From contig JAFQBE010000024.1 of assembly GCA_017416765.1 (NCBI GenBank), forward strand, positions 1-64,000: a stretch of DNA of 64,000 nucleotides, written 5' to 3'. Origin of the DNA: Clostridia bacterium (GTDB lineage: Bacteria > Bacillota > Clostridia > Oscillospirales > Acutalibacteraceae). Below are positions 28,401-36,554 of the stretch, one piece after another. How positions within the stretch are numbered: position 1 is the first letter of the stretch; each line of letters starts with the position of its first letter. Position numbers and translations under genes: made by a program. Under the pieces are notes generated by a model. The model was not told where the DNA came from. It ran no database searches and saw only the letters and a list, made by a program, of their open reading frames with translations.

Positions 28401-28634
28401 GATAACCTTTGCAACATATTCAAGTGTAAGCGGTTCCATATATACCTTATCGGCAATAGTGGTATCTGTCATGATTGTAGCAGGGTTAGAGTTGCAGAGA
28501 ACAACTTCGTAGCCCTCTTCTTTAAGGGCAAGACATGCCTGAGTGCCGGCATAGTCAAATTCGGCAGCCTGACCGATAACAATCGGACCGGAACCGATAA
28601 CAAGTACCTTTTTTATGTCAGTTCTTTTTGCCAT
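25455..28634 (-). CDS. carB: Carbamoyl-phosphate synthetase large chain
   Basis: Makes carbamoyl phosphate from bicarbonate, two ATP and ammonia. The 1,059-residue chain is complete, with duplicated ATP-grasp halves: [20 protein letters not shown] opens the first and [18 protein letters not shown] the second. Each half has LGGTGGG- or LGGRAMEIV-type loops and a VNPRxSR metal-site motif. A C-terminal allosteric (MGS-like) domain of about 130 residues, with YVINTRD, binds UMP or IMP in relatives. All synthetase motifs look intact, in contrast to the CarA partner, so ammonia-dependent activity is expected. Confidence 0.97.
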   Translation of the reverse strand: MAKRTDIKKVLVIGSGPIVIGQAAEFDYAGTQACLALKEEGYEVVLCNSNPATIMTDTTIADKVYMEPLTLEYVAKVIRYERPDAIIPGIGGQTGLNLAMQLEKKGILKECGVELLGTSSKSIEMAEDRELFKELCERLGEPVLPSLIANTMQEGLDAAEEIGYPVVLRPAFTLGGTGGGFADNAEECEEILKNALALSPVHQVLVEKSIKGYKEIEYEVMRDANDTAIAICNMENVDPVGIHTGDSVVVCPTQTLTAKENTMLRDSALKIIRALKIEGGCNVQFALDPLSFTYYLIEVNPRVSRSSALASKASGYPIARVTAKIAMGMTLDEIKIANTYAAFEPTIDYVVTKMPRFPFDKFSTANNTLSTQMKATGEVMSIGRTIEESLLKATRSLEIGVNHLYMKKFDTYTEEELLKYIVNGTDDRFYAIAELISRGTDMGMIYHATKIDMLFIEKIKNIVMMEYEVKANKGDVATLYKAKKMGFSDDFIGQLWGVPGKEVYQLRVENDMFPVYKMIDTCAAEFAGNIPYLYSTYEAENESIVSDKKKIVVLGSGPIRIGQGVEFDYSTVHAVTTIKKHGYEAIIINNNPETVSTDYTCSDKLYFEPLCIEDVMNIIHLEKPEGVVASLGGQTAINLSEGLKDRGVKIIGTDCDAIERAENRDSFQKVLQSLNIPQPEGQAVTKIEDGVAAAARIGYPVLVRPSFVLGGRAMEIVADEAQLRRYLNTAVEIDEDKPVLVDKYIVGKEVEVDAICDGTDVFVPGIMELVERTGIHSGDSISVYPTFSISEKVQETIIDYTKKLGLGIGIVGLFNIQFIVDKNENVFIIEVNPRSSRTVPFLSKSTGYSLADIATLCMLGKSLKEQGIDYDVAPRKKRWYVKAPAFSFSKLRGLDAYLSPEMKSTGEAIGYDNSLTRALYKALQASGMNVMNYGTVFATISDKDKEEALPLIRRFYNMGFNIQATEGTADFLKANGIRTHMLPKIGDGSDEILRAIRQGYVTYVINTRDTSSVGALSDGHEIRQCAVENNVTMFTSLDTVKVLLDVLEETTLFISTIDA

Positions 28635-28635
28635 C

Positions 28636-29718
28636 TTACTTGTCCCCCTTCATAAGGTTAATAAATCTTTCATAGAACATTGAACCCTCGCTCGGTAAGT
28701 ACTGAACGGAATATACATTATCCTGTTCACAGCTCATACCTTCAACAGTTTTATCAAAAAGGTTGATATGAGTAACAACAAGCTCGGTACCTTCGACAGA
28801 AGCAGCATCAACTGCGTAACCGTGGTTCTGTGAATGGTTTTTGAATGTATTATTGATAAGTGACTGAACGGAATGGTTGCAGCCTCTGTGACCGCACTTG
28901 AGCTTAAATGTTTTTGCACCGTAGGCAAGACCGATAATTTCATGACCAAGACCTACACCGAAAATCGGGCATTTACCTTTAAGCTCTTTTACAAGTTCAA
29001 TAACAGGCTTGACATCTTCGGGGTTACCGGGACCATCGGAAATATAAATTCCGTCAGGCTTCATTTTCATAACTTCTTCAGAGCTTGTGTTGTAGGGAAC
29101 AACAGTTATATTACAGCCTCTTGCATTGAGTGTACGGATAAGGCTGAGTTTAATACCGCAGTCAATTGCAACAACATTGTATTTCATGTTGGGAGTTCTT
29201 GAATACCAGCGCTTTTTACAGCTTACCTTTTCAACCGCATCTGTAGGAATTTCAGTGCTGTTTAGAACTTCAAGAGCCTTTTCTTTGGGTGTATCGGCAG
29301 AAGTGAAAATCACCTTACAAGTTCCGTTATCGCGGAGCTTGCGGGTAAGCTCGCGTGTATCAAGTCCGCTGATACCGGGAATTTTATAATCTTCCATAAC
29401 TTCTGCAAGTGTTTTTGTTGCGCGGAAGTTTGAAGGAACATCGTTATATTCTCTGACTACAAGCCCACCGAGTGTGGGAACTTTGGTTTCAAAATCGTCA
29501 TCCGCCGTACCGCAGTTACCAATCAACGGATAAGTCATAACAACCGCCTGATAAGTGTAGGTTGGGTCAGAAATGATTTCCTGGTAGCCAAGCATTGCTG
29601 TGTTGAAAACAAGCTCGCATACGCGTTCACACTCGTAGCCGAAGCTGTATCCGTAATATTCGCTACCGTCTTCAAGCACGATTTTTCTGTCATAAGACAT
29701 CAGTTTGAGTTTATCCAT
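28636..29718 (-). CDS. carA: Carbamoyl-phosphate synthetase small chain with degenerate glutaminase site
   Basis: CarA normally hydrolyses glutamine and channels ammonia to CarB. The 360-residue chain has the whole fold: an N-terminal domain ([23 protein letters not shown]) and a class I amidotransferase domain ([19 protein letters not shown]). The catalytic triad is gone. The nucleophile elbow, normally G-I-C-L-G-H-Q, reads GVGLGHE (Cys to Gly), and the usual H-P-E near the C terminus reads YLPSEG (His to Leu, Glu to Ser). I checked both codon stretches on the DNA. GGAGG fixes the ATG at 29718, giving a 19-nt overlap with pyrC. It should not cleave glutamine; structural support of CarB is inferred. 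Confidence 0.93.
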   Translation of the reverse strand: MDKLKLMSYDRKIVLEDGSEYYGYSFGYECERVCELVFNTAMLGYQEIISDPTYTYQAVVMTYPLIGNCGTADDDFETKVPTLGGLVVREYNDVPSNFRATKTLAEVMEDYKIPGISGLDTRELTRKLRDNGTCKVIFTSADTPKEKALEVLNSTEIPTDAVEKVSCKKRWYSRTPNMKYNVVAIDCGIKLSLIRTLNARGCNITVVPYNTSSEEVMKMKPDGIYISDGPGNPEDVKPVIELVKELKGKCPIFGVGLGHEIIGLAYGAKTFKLKCGHRGCNHSVQSLINNTFKNHSQNHGYAVDAASVEGTELVVTHINLFDKTVEGMSCEQDNVYSVQYLPSEGSMFYERFINLMKGDK

Positions 29719-30920
29719 ACTGCTTTACCTCCGCATACAGTTAATTTACTTATTCCATAAACCGCTTTTCCTTCAAAGGGAGTGCTTCTGCCCATTGAAA
29801 GGAATTCATCGGGATTTATAACATATTCTTTTTCAAGGTCGAAAACGCAGATATCATCGTTAAATTTCAGACCAAAGCGTTTACGGGGATTTATTGACAT
29901 CAGTTCAATCAGCTTTTCAAGGGTGATAACACCTTTTTTAACAAGCTCAGTATACAAAACCGGGAAAGCGGTTTCAATACCCACAACACCCATAAGACTG
30001 CCCGAAAGACCTTTTGATTTCTCTTCTGCACTGTGGGGTGCATGGTCGGTTGCTATCATATCAATAGTACCGTCTTTAATACCTTCAATAAGTTCAAGCC
30101 TGTCTTCTTCACTGCGTATCGGCGGATTCATTTTAAATCTGCCGTTTTCCTGCAGCATACTGTCGTTCATAACAAGGTAATGCGGAGCTGTTTCACAGGT
30201 TACGTCAACTCCCCTTTTCTTGGCTTCACGGATAAGACGCACACTCTCTTTTGTAGAAATATGGCAGACATGGTATTTGCAGCCCGTCTGCTCTGCAAGC
30301 TTTAAATCGCGTTCAATGGGCTTCCATTCGCTTTCGCTGCAAATGCCCTTGTGACCGTGTGCTTTAGCATATTCGCCATCGTGTATATAACCGCCGCGGA
30401 GCAAAGAATTATCTTCACAATGCGCAACTAAAATTTTATTAAGTGCTTTTGCCTTCTTCATGGCCTCAAGCATCAGTTCTTCGCTTTGAACTCCCCTGCC
30501 GTCGTCAGAAAAAGCACAGCAAAGCGGTGATAGACCTTCGAAATCAGAAAGCTTTTCACCCTGTTGACCAACAGTAATTGAAGCATAAGGGTGAACATTT
30601 ATCACTGCTGTTTTTTCAATAATATCACGCTGAAGATTAATTGCTTCAACGCAATCTGGAACGGGATTTAAATTGGGCATTGAAAAAACATCGGTATATC
30701 CGCCGCGGGCTGCAGCGGATGAACCGGATAAAATGGTTTCTTTATGAAAAAATCCCGGCTCTCTGAGGTGAACATGCACATCACAAAAAGCGGGAAATAT
30801 AAAGCAATTATTAAATTCAAGGTCAATATTCTGACCTCCCTGAAGATGAACTTCAGCGAAATCAGCTTTTGTGAATTTACCGTTATCGTATTTTGTGCAA
30901 TTGGTAAATACCGCCTTCAT
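29700..30920 (-). CDS. pyrC: Dihydroorotase
   Basis: Zinc amidohydrolase that cyclises carbamoyl aspartate to dihydroorotate. The 406-residue protein is of the class I (long) type, with CDVHVHLREPG (the two His ligands), the Asp/Lys region EDNSLL, CHISTKESVRLI, CETAPHYL and the catalytic Asp in IATDHAPHS. It is the first structural gene of the pyr operon, with AGGAG before the ATG, downstream of an attenuator leader. Confidence 0.96.
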   Translation of the reverse strand: MKAVFTNCTKYDNGKFTKADFAEVHLQGGQNIDLEFNNCFIFPAFCDVHVHLREPGFFHKETILSGSSAAARGGYTDVFSMPNLNPVPDCVEAINLQRDIIEKTAVINVHPYASITVGQQGEKLSDFEGLSPLCCAFSDDGRGVQSEELMLEAMKKAKALNKILVAHCEDNSLLRGGYIHDGEYAKAHGHKGICSESEWKPIERDLKLAEQTGCKYHVCHISTKESVRLIREAKKRGVDVTCETAPHYLVMNDSMLQENGRFKMNPPIRSEEDRLELIEGIKDGTIDMIATDHAPHSAEEKSKGLSGSLMGVVGIETAFPVLYTELVKKGVITLEKLIELMSINPRKRFGLKFNDDICVFDLEKEYVINPDEFLSMGRSTPFEGKAVYGISKLTVCGGKAVWINSN

Positions 30921-30935
30921 ACTAACTCCTTATAA

Positions 30936-30969
30936 GATAAAATAAAAACCTTGCATTACGGCAAGGTTT
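30936..30969 (-). terminator. Attenuator terminator in the pyr operon leader
   Basis: A 9-bp GC-containing stem (30961-30969 with 30946-30954), 6-nt loop, followed by TTATTTTATC, ending about 16 nt before the pyrC start codon. A terminator between promoter and first gene marks transcription attenuation. Its 5' arm can also pair with 31029-31041 (see the PyrR-type hairpin). Confidence 0.85.
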
Positions 30970-31032
30970 GATTAGAAATCGCATATGAAAACACACAATT
31001 TCCCTAAAGAAAATGCGCTTGAATTTATAATC

Positions 31033-31069
31033 AATCTTGCCGATGTCACTGCATCGTTCCTTAAAGATT
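31033..31069 (-). promoter_or_regulatory. PyrR-type binding hairpin (anti-antiterminator) of the pyr leader
   Basis: On the minus strand: lower stem AATCTT/AAGATT (31064-31069 with 31033-31038), a purine-rich internal bulge TAAGGAA opposite GC, upper stem CGATG/CATCG and the hexaloop CAGTGA (31046-31051). The hexaloop fits the CNGNGA loop known for PyrR binding sites, and the purine-rich 5' bulge also fits. The 3' arm (31029-31041) is complementary to the 5' arm of the terminator (30960-30973), with 6 + 6 pairs around a small bulge. This gives mutually exclusive antiterminator and terminator folds: uridine nucleotides should favour PyrR binding and termination. pyrR itself is not in the window. 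Confidence 0.75.
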
Positions 31070-31081
31070 TCATTAGAAGAT

Positions 31082-31110
31082 ATGTTACCATAATGCACAC
31101 ATTTTGTCAA
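31082..31110 (-). promoter_or_regulatory. Promoter of the pyr operon
   Basis: On the minus strand TTGACA (31105-31110), 17-bp spacer, TAACAT (31082-31087) preceded by TGG. This implies a leader of about 150 nt before pyrC. Confidence 0.75.
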
Positions 31111-31176
31111 GAAAAACGACAGTAAAACAATAGTTAATATTGGTTAAAATATTTATGCATAATAACTATATTATTA

Positions 31177-31205
31177 TTGAAATTAAGAAAAATATGTGAT
31201 ACGAT
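31177..31205 (+). promoter_or_regulatory. Candidate promoter of the 31233 membrane protein
   Basis: TTGAAA (31177-31182), 17-bp spacer, TACGAT (31200-31205) preceded by TGA. It is divergent from the pyr promoter. Confidence 0.45.
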
Positions 31206-31232
31206 AAACCTAAACTTACGGAGGTGGTTTGT

Positions 31233-32609
31233 TTGACAATAAAAAAGACTTATTCAACACCGCAAAAGCTATTATTCATACTGCTCGGTGCTCTGCTTAT
31301 GGGTATGCTGTGGAGAATTCGCGGTACGCATGGCTGGGGTTCATCCTGGGGTCTGCTCAATGCAGGTTTTCTGTTCACAATGTTTATTGTTATTATATGC
31401 GGTGAACGCAAAAAGCTGAGCATAGGCTGGCTTGGAATAGTATCGCTTGTTTTCATGCTTACAGTACCTGCTTGGGGTACCTTGCTCGGTCAGATTACAG
31501 GTGTGCTTTTTGACCCGACCGATTTCATTGATTTTCCCGGATATACGGGTGAAACAACCGTTTACTGTTCCGTTCCCTCTGCAATATTTATAATGCTGTG
31601 TCTTGGTTTCGGACTTGCTTCACTCTTCGGTATATTCCTTGGCGCATGCTACAGCGGCAAGCAGTGGAAAGTAAAGGATTATGTTATATTGCTCGCAGCT
31701 TTCTTTGCCACAGATTTAATTGCAAAAGCTACTGTATCACACCTTATTATCGCCATTGTCCAGCCTGAAGCTGCCGAAATTTTTGAAGAAGGTCTAAAAC
31801 TTACCGGTATAGAAACCGGCGCATGGAAAACATATCTGCAGCACTTTGACGATACTTCATGGGCTAAGAAATTACTTGGCGGCCGAAACTATTACGCAGA
31901 AGTCGAAATGATTTCCTTTGCAATCAAGTCTGTTGTAAGCCTTATTGTTACACGGTTTGTAATCAAGGATAAGGTTGCAGCAAAAACCGGTTTGGTTGTC
32001 TGCAGCGCATTCGCTTTTTCAATCACAATATCCGACCTTTTCTTCTATTTCGGAAACGGCGGATATCACATGCTTAACGAAAATTATTTCAGCGATTTCA
32101 TTGCCCCCTGGTCATGCTGGGAATACTTTACGGGCTTTATTGCAGGCGGAATTATAACAGCGCATATGTTAAGCCTTAAACCGGAAAAAGATGTATATGA
32201 TAAAGCATTTATTAACACACCAAAAATGGTATCAGACACGCTAAATTTCCTGCTCGGATATGTTGCATTGCTTGGCATAAGCATAGTAAGACCCGTTCTC
32301 GAAAGATTTGATGAGGTTGATTATCAGGCAATTGTAACTGTTGCCGCAGTTATTGCAGCAATTGCGCTTGTTGCAGTACTTACCAAGAAATGGGGAATGA
32401 CAGCACAGAAAACAAATATGACTACCGTTTGCAAAACCTTGCTCCCCATTATGGTTGCTTTTGAATTTATTGTTTATATGTTTGTAGGCTGTACTACATA
32501 CCCGAACTATACAGCAATAAACGGTCTGCACACAATACTGGTAATAATTTCAACAGCTTTACTTCTTATATGGTCAGCTTTGTCGTACAAAAGAATTAAT
32601 ACAAAATAG
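31233..32609 (+). CDS. Polytopic membrane protein of unknown function
   Basis: A 458-residue integral membrane protein with about 11-12 hydrophobic segments. I do not recognise the family. The N terminus has an unusual WRIRGTHGWGSSWGLL motif after the first helix, with Trp/Gly/Arg-rich composition. A hydrophilic loop of about 55 residues lies mid-protein (EAAEIFEEGLKL to GGRNYYAEVEM), and a charged loop follows SDFIAPWSCWEYFTG. It starts with TTG at 31233, 8 nt after a near-perfect GGAGGTG ribosome site that overlaps an in-frame GTG. It is monocistronic, with its own promoter and terminator, divergent from the pyr operon. Confidence 0.7.
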   Translation: MTIKKTYSTPQKLLFILLGALLMGMLWRIRGTHGWGSSWGLLNAGFLFTMFIVIICGERKKLSIGWLGIVSLVFMLTVPAWGTLLGQITGVLFDPTDFIDFPGYTGETTVYCSVPSAIFIMLCLGFGLASLFGIFLGACYSGKQWKVKDYVILLAAFFATDLIAKATVSHLIIAIVQPEAAEIFEEGLKLTGIETGAWKTYLQHFDDTSWAKKLLGGRNYYAEVEMISFAIKSVVSLIVTRFVIKDKVAAKTGLVVCSAFAFSITISDLFFYFGNGGYHMLNENYFSDFIAPWSCWEYFTGFIAGGIITAHMLSLKPEKDVYDKAFINTPKMVSDTLNFLLGYVALLGISIVRPVLERFDEVDYQAIVTVAAVIAAIALVAVLTKKWGMTAQKTNMTTVCKTLLPIMVAFEFIVYMFVGCTTYPNYTAINGLHTILVIISTALLLIWSALSYKRINTK

Positions 32610-32623
32610 GCATTAATAAAGTT

Positions 32624-32665
32624 AAGGCTTTCCGTCAAACGAAAACGGAAAGCCTTTGTTTTATT
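32624..32665 (+). terminator. Terminator after the 31233 membrane protein gene
   Basis: A 12-bp perfect stem (32624-32635 with 32645-32656), 9-nt loop, followed by TGTTTTATTTATT. On the minus strand it may also weakly terminate the convergent phosphodiesterase transcript. Confidence 0.88.
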
Positions 32666-33692
32666 TATTCATTTTTGTTACAACTTCGTAAGCCATATCG
32701 GGATAATCGGTCATAATACAGTCAGCACCGTTAGCGGTAAGATACTCAACAGCTTCTTCACCGTTGATTGTCCAATACTGTGCAGCGATATTGTACTTAT
32801 GCGCATAGTTGATAACTTCGCGTGTACCGAGGTTAATCAAACCGTTTGCAGCGCTGTCACCGTAAGGAATCTGTAAAGCTACATAAGAAACATCTGCAAC
32901 ATCAAGGTCCCAACCCATTCTTGCATAAATGTAAAACTGAAGAACCTCATCAATACCTGCCGAACGCGGTACTTCAGTATATTCTGTACGCATATAGTAT
33001 GAAACCATAGGCTTTGAGCTTGCCCAGATTACTCTGTCCCAAAGGCCACGCTCTGTAACGATTTCATAAAGCTTATCTGCAGCTTTATAGCCTTCTTTTC
33101 CGCTATTTTTAATTTCGATTATGTAATTATATTTCGTGCCGTTTTTGTTAGCTTCAATAAGGTCAATAACTTCTTGTGCAGTGGAAACACGAAGGTTATC
33201 GGGAATATCTTCACCTCTAAGTCCGCGGTAAGGATACTCGCCGTTCAGCTCGAAATTCTCGCCCATATTAAGGTTAGCTTTAGCTTCGGCAAGTGTAAGG
33301 TCTGTTGCTTTGACATCGCTTCTTCCGTAAAATTCAACGGCATTTGTAGTTGAATCATATGTAAGGTCGTGCATAACAATCAGTTCACCGTCAGCGGTAA
33401 GCTGAACATCAAACTCAAAGGTATCAACGCCATACTCGTCTGTCTGTTTAAGCATTGTTTCAAACGCCATAAGCGTATTCTGCGGCGCAACACCTGCACC
33501 TGAACGGTGCGCAGAAATATCGGGATTCCCGTATTCTACAATATACGGATTGGTGGCATTTTCATTGATAATAACTTCTGTACCGGGCTTATCGTTCATG
33601 CCCATGGTAACAAGCATGGGTATAAGCGCAAAAACGGTAGCAACAACATGATACAGCTTCTGCAAGCCAATAATAATGGTCCCTACTGACAT
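32661..33692 (-). CDS. Glycerophosphodiester phosphodiesterase, membrane-anchored (copy 1)
   Basis: A GDPD-family TIM-barrel enzyme that splits glycerophosphodiesters (deacylated phospholipids, or lipoteichoic-acid backbones) to glycerol 3-phosphate and an alcohol. The 343-residue protein has an N-terminal hydrophobic anchor (about 8-30). Its catalytic motifs are ISAHRSGAGVAPQNTLMAFE (first catalytic His), FEFDVQLTADGELIVMHDLTYDSTTN (metal Glu/Asp and second His) and YNYIIEIKNSG (metal Glu). AAGGAG lies 9 nt before the ATG. It is probably anchored and outward-facing. A related copy lies just upstream with a separate promoter and terminator. Confidence 0.9.
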   Translation of the reverse strand: MSVGTIIIGLQKLYHVVATVFALIPMLVTMGMNDKPGTEVIINENATNPYIVEYGNPDISAHRSGAGVAPQNTLMAFETMLKQTDEYGVDTFEFDVQLTADGELIVMHDLTYDSTTNAVEFYGRSDVKATDLTLAEAKANLNMGENFELNGEYPYRGLRGEDIPDNLRVSTAQEVIDLIEANKNGTKYNYIIEIKNSGKEGYKAADKLYEIVTERGLWDRVIWASSKPMVSYYMRTEYTEVPRSAGIDEVLQFYIYARMGWDLDVADVSYVALQIPYGDSAANGLINLGTREVINYAHKYNIAAQYWTINGEEAVEYLTANGADCIMTDYPDMAYEVVTKMNK

Positions 33693-33726
33693 TTTATCGT
33701 ACTCCTTAAATTAACAAATTATTCTT

Positions 33727-33754
33727 ATTATACATAATAAAATTTTCTTGTCAA
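33727..33754 (-). promoter_or_regulatory. Promoter of phosphodiesterase copy 1
   Basis: On the minus strand TTGACA (33749-33754), 16-bp spacer, TATAAT (33727-33732). The -35 lies in the T-run of the preceding terminator. Confidence 0.75.
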
Positions 33755-33783
33755 GAAAAAATCCCTTTGCAAAAACAAAGGGA
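33752..33783 (-). terminator. Terminator of phosphodiesterase copy 2
   Basis: On the minus strand an 8-bp stem (33776-33783 with 33762-33769), 6-nt loop, then a run of six Ts. It separates the two phosphodiesterase genes. Confidence 0.85.
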
Positions 33784-33795
33784 AAATATTTGATA

Positions 33796-34638
33796 TCAAT
33801 TGCAGAAAACATCAGTTTCCATATAACGAACACCCATGTCGTAGAGCATTTTTGCATCCTCTACAGTATTTACAGTCCAGAAGGAAACTCCGATACCGGC
33901 ATCAACAGCAAGCTGAATAGTAGCCTGATTGTTTCTTTCAAGGTTGGGAGAAAGCCAGACATTGCTGCCGAGCGCCTGTGCCTGAGCGATATTTTCCGCT
34001 GTAATTTCATCAATAAGATACCAGAGCTCTATACTCGGGTCAAGCTTGTGAATAATCTCAAGCTGCTTGAAATCAAAGGAAATTACAATAGCCTGTTCAG
34101 TAAGATTCTTTGCCTTGACCGCATCAACAACCGTATAAAGCAAATCATAGTTGTCAGCCTTGATTTCAATCTGCGGACGGGTTTTAGTACCAACGAAAAC
34201 ATCAAGGTATTCATCAAGCGTAGCAATTCTCAAATCTTCTTTCCAGAAGTTTGCCCCCCACTTGTAGCGGAAGGATTTAAGCTCTTCAAGTGTATATTCC
34301 TTTACTTCACCGTACTGGCAGAACTGTGCATCGGTTGTGCTGTTGTGAATAAGCACCCATTCATTATCCTTAGTAAGGTGAATATCGCATTCAGCAGTAT
34401 AGTAGCCGAGTTCAACTGAAGCTTCGTATGCAGGCAGAGAATTCTGCGGGGCAACCTTGTGAACACCGCGGTGTGCGGTAAGATAAACGGGGTCCTCCGC
34501 TGTGCCTACACCTTGCTCGCTTAAAGAAATAACCTCCTGCGGCTGATTGAACAGCTTTACAACATGCAGAAAAGGAAGAAAAGGAGAAAAATAGAGCGGA
34601 ACAAGAATCATAGAAATGAATTTATTGAGGAATACCAT
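33796..34638 (-). CDS. Glycerophosphodiester phosphodiesterase, membrane-anchored (copy 2)
   Basis: A second GDPD-family enzyme of 280 residues, also with an N-terminal hydrophobic segment (about 5-25). Motifs are TAHRGVHKVAPQNSLPAYE, AECDIHLTKDNEWVLIHNSTTD and RPQIEIKADNY, so all catalytic positions are present. It is shorter than copy 1 and diverged from it, more an old paralogue than a recent duplicate. It has its own promoter (34675-34703) and terminator, and is divergent from the alpha-galactosidase operon. Its substrate (phospholipid- or teichoic-acid-derived) cannot be told. Confidence 0.88.
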   Translation of the reverse strand: MVFLNKFISMILVPLYFSPFLPFLHVVKLFNQPQEVISLSEQGVGTAEDPVYLTAHRGVHKVAPQNSLPAYEASVELGYYTAECDIHLTKDNEWVLIHNSTTDAQFCQYGEVKEYTLEELKSFRYKWGANFWKEDLRIATLDEYLDVFVGTKTRPQIEIKADNYDLLYTVVDAVKAKNLTEQAIVISFDFKQLEIIHKLDPSIELWYLIDEITAENIAQAQALGSNVWLSPNLERNNQATIQLAVDAGIGVSFWTVNTVEDAKMLYDMGVRYMETDVFCN

Positions 34639-34674
34639 ATTATATTATCGCCTTTCTGTAATTTTTTCCAAAAT

Positions 34675-34703
34675 ATTATAGCAGAAAAACAAATATCTGT
34701 CCA
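34675..34703 (-). promoter_or_regulatory. Promoter of phosphodiesterase copy 2
   Basis: On the minus strand TGGACA (34698-34703), 17-bp spacer, TATAAT (34675-34680). Confidence 0.65.
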
Positions 34704-34761
34704 CAAAAATTCTCAAAAAATAATGTATTTATATTATTAATTCTTCTTTCTTTAATAAGTA

Positions 34762-34790
34762 TTGATTTTATATAACATATTTGATAATAT
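34762..34790 (+). promoter_or_regulatory. Promoter of the alpha-galactosidase operon
   Basis: TTGATT (34762-34767), 17-bp spacer, TAATAT (34785-34790) preceded by TGA, about 40 nt before the start codon. The 59 nt between this and the divergent promoter show no clear operator. Confidence 0.5.
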
Positions 34791-34830
34791 AGAAATATAT
34801 TGTTCGATAAAATATCGGAGGTAATGTTTT

Positions 34831-36552
34831 ATGCTTAAAGGATTTATTAAAAGTGCTGCTGCGGCTGTTGCCGCAACAGGAATTACCGTTGCACTTAAAA
34901 ACGGCACTGTTTCTGCACCTGCTGTTGCTGCCCGCGCTGCAAACGCAGTAAAGGTAACAACCAAAAGTGAAGTCGGCTACGATAACGGCGTTGCACTAAC
35001 CCCGCCCATGGGCTGGTCAAGCTGGAACACCTTCCGTAACCATATAAGCGAAGAACTTATACTGCAGATTGCCACCGCAATGAAAAACAGCGGACTCGCA
35101 GATGCAGGTTATCAATATGTTAACCTTGATGACTGTTGGCAATCATCAAAGCGCGATGAAAACGGCAGATTTATTGCCGACTACACCACCTTTCCCCGCG
35201 GTATCAAGCCGCTTGTTGATGATGTGAACGCTATGGGCTTAAAGCTCGGCATTTACTCTTCTAATGGTACATACACCTGTGAAGATTTGCCTGCTTCACT
35301 CGGTCATGAGGCAGTTGACGCTGCTACCTTTGCAGAATGGGGAATTGAATATTTCAAGTACGATTTCTGCCACAACAAGCCCTTCCCCACATCAGCACCC
35401 AACATTGAAAGAATTATTATCAGCAAGGCTGACGGAACAGATATCTGCACTGTTTTTGCCGCAGAAGCCAAACTTGAAGGACACGCAAGAATAGTGTCCG
35501 ATTCCCGCCACCCCGCTTCATATATTACAGGGCTGAGCGGCAACATAGGCACAGCTACATTCAGTGGCATTAATGTTGAAGAAGACGGCGAATATATCCT
35601 CAGCATTATCATCAGAAAACGCGGTAATTTTGAAAAGTACGCAAAGGTTATAGTTAACAAAACAAACGAATATGACCTTTATGCACCTTCTACAAAAGCT
35701 GCCACCTCTGACGGCAAGCTCCAGCTTACGGTAAATCTCAAGCAGGGTGAAAACACCATTAAATTCTTCAATCCCTATTCATCCCGCATGGATGCTGCTG
35801 CAAGCCAGTATATCAAGATGGGTGAAGAACTCAAAAAGGCTACAAAAGAGTTTGCGGAAAGAATGGGTACTGAAGAAAAGCCGATTTGCTACTCAATCTG
35901 TGAATGGGGCTTCAACAGACCGTGGCATTGGGGCAAGCAGGCTGGCAACCTATGGAGAACAACGCTCGACATTTCGGCAAACTGGAAATCAGTTCTTGCA
36001 ATTTACGAGCAGAATGTACGCCTTGCAAAGTACGCAGGCCCCGGCGGTTGGAATGACCCCGATATGCTTGAAGTCGGTAACGGCGACCTTACAATGAACG
36101 AAAACAGAGCACATTTCTCCGTATGGTGCATGATGGCAGCTCCACTTATTCTCGGCAACGATATCCGCCGCTTCCTTGATGAAAACGGCAACGCAAGAAA
36201 AGACGATGAAGTACTTAAAATACTCACCAACAAAGAGCTTATTGCTATTGACCAGGATGAACTCGGCGTACAATGCCGCAGACACAAGACAAACCTGCAG
36301 GTTGATGTGCTTGTAAAGCCGCTTGCAAACAATGGGATTGCTGTTTGTTTCTTCAACAAGTTCGGCGAAGAAGCTGACGAATCCGTCAGCATAAAAGAGC
36401 TGCTTGGCAAAGAATACTGCAACCTTCCCGAAGCTGATGAATATGTCTGCCGTGACCTCTGGACCGGTGAAGAATTTGAAATTGAAGATGAAATCGGCGT
36501 TTCACTTGAACCTCACAGCGTTAAAGTATTCAGAATTAAGGCAGATGACTGA
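34831..36552 (+). CDS. Alpha-galactosidase, GH27, with a domain inserted in the catalytic barrel
   Basis: A retaining glycosidase releasing terminal alpha-linked galactose, as in raffinose-type sugars or galactolipids. The 573-residue protein has an Ala-rich N terminus that may be a weak export signal. The barrel has TPPMGWSSWNTF near 57-68, NLDDCWQ, the nucleophile Asp178 in YFKYDFC, SICEWGF near 355, and the acid/base Asp411 in GGWNDPDMLEVGN; a C-terminal beta domain follows. Family members run directly from the nucleophile strand to a short helix. Here about 140 residues (186-325) intervene, with the strand-rich, CBM6/35-like look of FAAEAKLEGHARIV and ATFSGINVEEDGEYILSI. GGAGG precedes the ATG; the next gene starts 2 nt after. 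Confidence 0.92.
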   Translation: MLKGFIKSAAAAVAATGITVALKNGTVSAPAVAARAANAVKVTTKSEVGYDNGVALTPPMGWSSWNTFRNHISEELILQIATAMKNSGLADAGYQYVNLDDCWQSSKRDENGRFIADYTTFPRGIKPLVDDVNAMGLKLGIYSSNGTYTCEDLPASLGHEAVDAATFAEWGIEYFKYDFCHNKPFPTSAPNIERIIISKADGTDICTVFAAEAKLEGHARIVSDSRHPASYITGLSGNIGTATFSGINVEEDGEYILSIIIRKRGNFEKYAKVIVNKTNEYDLYAPSTKAATSDGKLQLTVNLKQGENTIKFFNPYSSRMDAAASQYIKMGEELKKATKEFAERMGTEEKPICYSICEWGFNRPWHWGKQAGNLWRTTLDISANWKSVLAIYEQNVRLAKYAGPGGWNDPDMLEVGNGDLTMNENRAHFSVWCMMAAPLILGNDIRRFLDENGNARKDDEVLKILTNKELIAIDQDELGVQCRRHKTNLQVDVLVKPLANNGIAVCFFNKFGEEADESVSIKELLGKEYCNLPEADEYVCRDLWTGEEFEIEDEIGVSLEPHSVKVFRIKADD

Positions 36553-36554
36553 TT

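Noticed and set aside
28636-29718. carA as a pseudogene
   Set aside because: The frame is full length without stops or frameshift, the rest of the sequence is conserved, and a strong ribosome site is kept. A functional protein without glutaminase is the better reading.
33748-34419. 223-residue plus-strand open frame
   Set aside because: It is antisense to the phosphodiesterase gene, which has intact GDPD motifs, a promoter and a terminator. The plus-strand frame has no recognisable domain and no ribosome site I could support.
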